NCBI RefSeq assembly: GCF_000149955.1 | Contig: NC_030988.1 | Location: forward strand, 4,234,543-4,298,542 | Direction: 5' to 3' | DNA: 64,000 nucleotides | Origin: Fusarium oxysporum f. sp. lycopersici 4287 | Taxonomy: Eukaryota; Ascomycota; Sordariomycetes; Hypocreales; Nectriaceae | Part shown: one piece after another, positions 59,150 to 64,000 of the stretch | Layout of the letters: every line of letters begins with the position of its first letter | How positions within the stretch are numbered: position 1 is the first letter of the stretch | Notes under the pieces: generated by a model | Told to the model about the DNA's origin: nothing | The model's input: only the letters and a program-made list of their open reading frames with translations | The model's database searches: none | Made by a program: the position numbers and the translations under genes

Positions 59150-59589
59150 CGCGGGCGCCCGCTACACGCGCGCCCGGATGCGCATTTAGATTTTTTTACG
59201 TTTTCTTTAATAACCTAACATTTCATTCATATTAAACTATAAAAACTCTGTATGTAATATGTAATAGCATCATAAATATGCTTATGATCTTACTTTTCTT
59301 ATCGTTAATTTTCTTTAATTTTATTATAATTATTAAAAGTTGAATGAGACTAATCGCGCACCTGGGCGCGCGAATTTCATGAATGATGACTAAGCGCAGG
59401 TTGAAATACCTTATAACTAATTGAATATTAAAGATATAGTGATTAAAATAAGATATATATATAGATATAATGTAATAGATAGCATAGATATTTTTCCCTA
59501 ATTTTTAAATAAATTCTACTAATTTTGTAGAATTTAAAACGTAAAAAGTCTAAAAGCGCGCCCGGGCGCCTCTGTAGCAGGCGCCGGCT
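59150..59589. mobile_element. AT-rich element with GC-rich inverted ends
   Basis: The left end GGGCGCCCGCTACA ... CGCATTTAGA ... TTACGTTTT is mirrored at the right by AAAACGTAAAAAGTC ... TGTAGCAGGCGCC over about 60 bp. The core (about 59215-59530) is strikingly AT-rich and non-coding. No transposase; exact limits and target duplication not resolved. Confidence 0.55.
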
Positions 59590-59701
59590 ACGCGTTCAGG
59601 AGTGGAGGCGCGCCTAGGCGTGTCCCTATGAGGCCCCTCCTGGGTTTTTGCCATGTGAAGTGTTTGATTGACAGCGCAATTTCCTTGTCCTTATGTACCT
59701 A

Positions 59702-59985
59702 TCCCTTTGAGTGCCACAGCCCTTCAGTAGGTATCTCGACCCACTTTACCCCACGTACAAGAAGGTGACAAAAACTCCGCCCCAAGCGCAGTTGAAAGAG
59801 CTGTCTTCGCCTGTAACTGGGCTACCTCTTTGGCGGTATAGCCATCTAATTCAGCAATTTCAATTGGCTGACAACCCTCTATCGCGGCTTGAGTACAAGT
59901 TGGCCTGTAGCGGCTTATTTACTTACTTTGATTGGTTATATATCCCTGTTGTGACGATCCTGAAGGGCTGTGGCACTCAAAGGGA
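59702..59985. mobile_element. Small TIR element with TA duplication (MITE-like)
   Basis: 284 bp. Inverted repeats of about 25 bp start TCCCTTTGAGTGCCACAGCC. TA flanks at 59700-59701 and 59986-59987. The frame across it (59711-60037) is not considered a gene. Confidence 0.82.
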
Positions 59986-59987
59986 TA

Positions 59988-60577
59988 GATCAGACAGTTT
60001 GTTTAGGCCGCTTCCTGGGCCTGAACCTTCCGCCTGAGCCGACTAAACTTTGGTGGGCTAGGGCGTGGATCATTGTGCGCTCGCAAAAGGTGGAAGGTTG
60101 CTTTTGTCTTCATTAGTGGAGCCGCAGCGCCGACTACCACTATCAGGACTGTGGATATCGCACCTATTGGCTTGATGGCTTGAGTGGGTAGCGGAGAGCA
60201 ATCCTCGAGCGACCTTTTAGCTTTGCAGTGACAACTCTTCTGGCGGCGACTGGCGGCGACTGGCGGCTGGTTGTGTATGGGTAAGGCTGTTGCAGTTGGG
60301 GGGCCTGATTGATCTGGAAGGAAGGGGGATAAGATCACATGCGAAAATAAGGAGTCTGCGTGGAGCCTTCGACATAAACTTTCCAGATCAGACCACAACA
60401 GGCCAAAGCCAATAGCGGACCATGGTCCCGGCGTAGGAATGCTAACGAAAAGTTCAAGCTACGTGAGCCTGATATAGGCTCGAAGCTGAACATTATAATA
60501 TAAATCCGGCGGTTACGCACTTCGTGCATTTTGGAATGATAGACTAAGTGGTCTGATTAAGAAACCATCAAGCAATC
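59988..60577. other. Intergenic stretch upstream of RING gene
   Basis: The minus-strand frame at 60003-60398 is unsupported. A GGCGACTGGC tandem is present near 60244-60264. Confidence 0.4.
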
Positions 60578-61193
60578 ATGACGATATTAAATAGTACCCC
60601 ACCGAGCCAAGACGACCAAACCCCAGCGCATCCAATCCCCATAATCATCATTATCGTGGTTTTTCTTATCTTATATATCCTTCTCATATACGAGTATGTC
60701 GTGCCCTGGTCGACAAATAAGAGCATATGTACTAGAGCTAACAATAAGAAAGCATTAAATTCAGAACCCCTAGTAACAACACGCTCGCGAGCTCAGAGTC
60801 AGAGAGCGTCCAGTCGTCGAGAAGCACAAACTCCGAGGTTAGCAACCTGCAACAGCTAGACTCAATAGCTCCGCCGCGGGTGTATAAACAAGTAACAACA
60901 GAGATGGAAATCGAGGGCCCAGGAGAACATTCGGCCTGGCCTGACGCGCTCGTAATCTGGTAAGCCATTTAAGTTAACAGACAGTTTCATTCTTAAATTG
61001 ACTGTCCTTGTTATATAGCGCTATATGCTTGGAAACGATGGCGGATAGTGATATCGTCCGTCGGTTACCGTGTGGGCATACATTCCATTCGGGTTGCATT
61101 ACTCCATGGTACCTGGGGCAACATTATACTTGTCCCTTGTGCGTATCACACTTCATGCCATCGGGGTGTGCACATGTCAGAACCGGCACATGA
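60578..61193 (+). CDS. Membrane-anchored RING-H2 protein
   Basis: Exons 60578-60693, 60765-60959 and 61019-61193 give 161 codons in frame (GTATGT and GTAAGC donors). An N-terminal transmembrane segment (IPIIIIIVVFLILYILLIY) is followed by a Ser-rich linker and a C-terminal RING-H2: C-AIC, RRLPCGHTFHSGC, then CPLC, with all eight ligands present. This is the layout of ATL-type membrane E3 ubiquitin ligases. Exon structure and sequence match the hAT-disrupted paralogue at 9377-11503, but here the RING is intact. Probably acts at an internal membrane or the plasma membrane. Confidence 0.85.
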
Positions 61194-61620
61194 AAAGCAC
61201 AATGCGTAGGGGTTAACCAATACCGAGTAATCATGACCTCACGAACTTTGTCCCCCGAGATTTGCAACTATTCGTGCCGAGTGGGGACCTTGTGTGAGGC
61301 GTCATACTGAGACATTCTGTCACCTGTGCTGCCAGTACAAGCTTTCGTGGCTGAACTTAAATTCAGCAAGGAGAGTTTGTATCGCATGGTCGAAGTCGAA
61401 CTACTGCACTTTTGACTTCGTGGCTAGGCCATCAATCATATGATAGCTTGCGTTTTCATTTATCCTGCACAGCTCCATGGAACATGTTGGTGAGTTCGGG
61501 GGGACCTATTATGTTTGTTAACTACTATTAAAAGTGACAAGTCGTCTCGATTTCTCCCCGGTTACTGGCAGATGGGATACTGAGCCGGTTCACCTCTGCT
61601 GAGTTTTTATTCCCGGATAC
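61194..61620. other. Intergenic stretch, nothing assigned
   Basis: 3' flank of the RING gene. Confidence 0.4.
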
Positions 61621-61679
61621 CAGTGATCGGAATGGTCTGGTCTGGTCTGGGGGTCCAGACCAGACCATTCCGATCACTG
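61621..61679. repeat. Perfect 25-bp foldback
   Basis: CAGTGATCGGAATGGTCTGG plus five bases (61621-61645) is followed after a 9-base spacer by its exact complement (61655-61679). The ends CAGTG/CACTG recall hAT termini, but there is no duplication around it. Confidence 0.9.
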
Positions 61680-61753
61680 GTTGAAGCTGCGTGCCTTTCT
61701 CGTGCTAGCGGATCCACAGGACTATCGCCTTCGTTTGCGTACGGTCGAGCTAG

Positions 61754-62000
61754 TCATATAAGCCTTGTCGTTAGAACACTAGCCAGTAGATATAGATTGA
61801 TAGAAGAGGTGGACTCGAATGAACCTATAGTAGCCGTTATAGTCTGTGATGCGGATGACGCAGGCAATGGACGGTCAACAACCACGCGTAGATGAGGATC
61901 GAGAGCACACTCTCGAGCAAGTTCCAGCGTTTGTTTCGCGCGGAGCGCCTCCTGTCGTTGCCTCTGTCGTTCTGCCTTTTCTTGTGCGGTCAATGCTCGG
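61754..62000 (-). pseudogene. Charged coiled-coil-like coding fragment
   Basis: The minus-strand translation LTAQEKAERQRQRQEALRAK then TLELARECALDPHL looks coding and coiled-coil, as found at the C-terminus of some transposases. No start and no domain; origin uncertain. Confidence 0.3.
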
Positions 62001-63167
62001 CGACCTATCTTCAGTGAGTATTGTTATGAATTGGTATTATATAATGCATCGCGATCTTCACGAACTCTCATCCTACTATTTCCTCCTGCATTTGTTTATT
62101 ATGAATTTAGTCTATATCATCCCCTTTTTTGCCCTTAATAAGCTACTAATTATTATTGGCTTCTATTCATATTAATGTGACGTCCCGAAATGAGTAAAAA
62201 CACTATTTATGAGAAAGAGGGTGTTTTTACCTGGGAACTCTGGCACTCTCTGGTCTTTGATTGGATAGGGAAGTAAGAAAGTCACAATGGTAGTGATAGA
62301 GTTTAGCTAGGTTATGCCATAGTTAAGACAAGTAATTGGTTTAAGGTCAAGGTTTTGATGATCGTGGCTGTGATAATAACAAGGGGACGCGTCATGTTAG
62401 ACAACACGAAGTGGCAAGATTCAAGTCAGCAAGCAATTTATCTTATGGTGATAATTACGATGATGATGGCTATGGTCTAGAGAGATATATAGAATAACTA
62501 ATTACCTTAGGGTAGGTTAAAATAAGAAAAGGTTCTAATAGATACTAATGACATTATATACTTTAGGCAAGGTTCTTTTCCCTTTTGATTTTATCATCAA
62601 GTAATACAGTAAGGTCATTATTCAAGTTATACCTATATTCTTCTAATGTAAGTAAGAGGATCCTTATGTGCAATATTGTCTTTGCTTGGTTGCGATGTAG
62701 TTAAGTATGCTTACTGTTGATCTTGACAATCTTGTCTACCAAAGGACATGCAGGATATAGTAAGCCATAGCATTTTCTTATTCGTTCATGAGGACATAAC
62801 AGGGTTCTTTCGATTTTAAAATGCATCGTATTGGCTACTTTTAGGCTTGACAAGGTTCTTTTTGGTTTATAATTCCTCTCATTCGCCCGTTTCTAATGCC
62901 ACTTATCAGGGATTTAGATTACCAGATGTCAAATCGACCTTGAATTTTATCTTCAATAGACAATAACCATTTCTCTCAATAAATAAAATCCTCTAGTGTC
63001 TCTTAAAAAGATTTATTACATTGAAAGCTATCGATTCATCTACTCTTTTCCTTATGCATTGATGTGGTTGATTTACTGGGAATTTTTAACGTGTTATTGA
63101 ACCCGCCCGCCATTTCCACTAACACTTACACGACGCCGCTCCAACCCGCACCCTCCACGCATTACTG
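62001..63167. other. AT-rich intergenic stretch
   Basis: No gene. Several copies of ACAAGGTTCTTTT-like words occur between 62570 and 62870. Confidence 0.4.
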
Positions 63168-63190
63168 ATATATATATATATATATATATA
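63168..63190. repeat. (AT)n microsatellite
   Basis: About 11 AT units. Confidence 0.95.
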
Positions 63191-63395
63191 GTTCGTTAAG
63201 TCGCGGGCTATGTCGTTAGGGCTATAAGGCTGACATATACCCCAGAATCCAAGGATCCTTCGCGCTGCTTACTGAGAACGAGTTGTTCCGCACCTGGCGT
63301 TCTGTCGATACGCCATTATTCCGCAAGGGCTTATGGGTGGCTTGAATGCACATTCTAGAATGACGCCTCCAGGCAAAACGGCTTACCATCCAGGA

Positions 63396-63429
63396 CCACC
63401 TAATGCATAACCCCACCTAATGCATAACC
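63396..63429 (+). repeat. Two tandem copies of a 17-bp unit
   Basis: CCACCTAATGCATAACC occurs twice head to tail about 260 bp upstream of the pogo transposase start. It may mark the end of that element. Confidence 0.85.
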
Positions 63430-63691
63430 AAAATTTCGCTCCTCCCATACAAAATCCAAATTTTCAACTGCATTGTATTCGGCCAGGCATGAAGATACTC
63501 GCGAATGAAGACCTGCACTGTATTGCTTTTTTCATCGAATCTTCATATCGGCTTGAATTTTTCCCGTTCCGGCCCGTAGCCTTGTTCTCTAGCCCTTTGA
63601 ATTTTGTCGCATTTCACCTCATGTACCCTAGGTGACTCCATCCACTCAAGCCGAACTTTCACCTAATTTACTCGCCACAACTCCTTCCGTA

Positions 63692-64000
63692 ATGGTTCGC
63701 CGTAATTATACCGAAGATGACGTAGCTGAGGCTATATTCGATACCACCGATAGAGGCCTCTCACAGAATGAGGCGGCCCAGAAACGTGGAGTACCTCAGT
63801 GGACCATTTCGAGACGACTTTCCGGTCAAGCAAGCATGAATGAACGTATCCAGGCCCACCAGCGTATTTCAAAGAGCCAGGAGGAGACGCTTATTCGTTG
63901 GGTGTTGCGACAAGAGTCCCTGGGCTATGCTCCCTCGTACAGCCAGGTCCGCGCCTGTGTCGAGGCCATCCTCAAACAACAAGGCGATAACAAACCTTTG
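63692..64000 (+). CDS. pogo/Fot-type transposase, 5' part (runs off window)
   Basis: ATG 63692 opens 103 codons with no stop to the window end. The start has a pipsqueak-type HTH (YTEDDVAEAIFDTTDRG, NEAAQKRGVPQWTISRRL) followed by a CENP-B/Tc5-type HTH (SKSQEETLIRWVLRQESLG). This is the N-terminal DNA-binding half of pogo transposases. Unlike the two other pogo copies here, no lesion is seen in the visible part. Confidence 0.88.
   Translation, partial: MVRRNYTEDDVAEAIFDTTDRGLSQNEAAQKRGVPQWTISRRLSGQASMNERIQAHQRISKSQEETLIRWVLRQESLGYAPSYSQVRACVEAILKQQGDNKPL

Noticed and set aside
59711..60037. 108-codon frame crossing a MITE
   Set aside because: Covers an inverted-repeat element end to end; no domain.

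Overview
The window looks like a transposon-rich accessory region of a filamentous ascomycete, most probably a Fusarium (F. oxysporum-type lineage-specific chromosome). This is inferred from short introns (about 45-150 nt), a Pth11-type rhodopsin gene, fungal PI31 and M6-type genes, many hAT and pogo/Fot transposases, and repeated families of small regulators. No marker gene or named effector proves the species.

Layout. 1-5.1 kb: a Copia LTR retrotransposon with identical-length LTRs and a perfect 5-bp target duplication, inserted at the end of a decayed reverse-strand gene. 5-22 kb: a regulator-rich block holding two bZIP genes, two bHLH genes with matching intron structure, an intact CBM21/PP1-regulatory gene plus a broken paralogue, and a membrane RING-H2 gene split by a small hAT element. 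22-36 kb: a frameshifted F-box gene, a PI31-like proteasome regulator with an sHSP remnant at its 3' end, a broken unknown gene, a decayed piggyBac-like transposase, a long unknown reverse-strand ORF, and two near-identical nonautonomous hAT elements, each with its own 8-bp duplication. 36-41.5 kb: a hAT element with an almost complete transposase, lying between a fragment of a second hAT transposase and the 3' end of a TAP-type hydrolase. 41.5-46.5 kb: essentially no genes. 46.5-52.2 kb: a Pth11-like receptor gene, a decayed pogo transposase, a small secreted repeat protein with kexin sites, and a secreted M6-type metalloprotease gene with one nonsense codon. 53.8-64 kb: an F-box gene truncated by another hAT, pogo and Mutator-like remnants, small inverted-repeat elements, a second (intact) RING-H2 gene, and the 5' end of a pogo transposase running off the window.

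How it fits together. The host-like genes are mostly regulators (bZIP, bHLH, CBM21/PP1 subunit, RING-H2, F-box, PI31) and secreted or surface proteins (kexin-repeat protein, M6 protease, Pth11-like receptor). Several occur as pairs in which one copy is intact and the other is damaged. This suggests duplication of a regulatory block followed by transposon-driven decay. Gene models with introns were built by eye from splice signals and frame agreement; functions come from recognised family motifs, and nothing was searched or computed.
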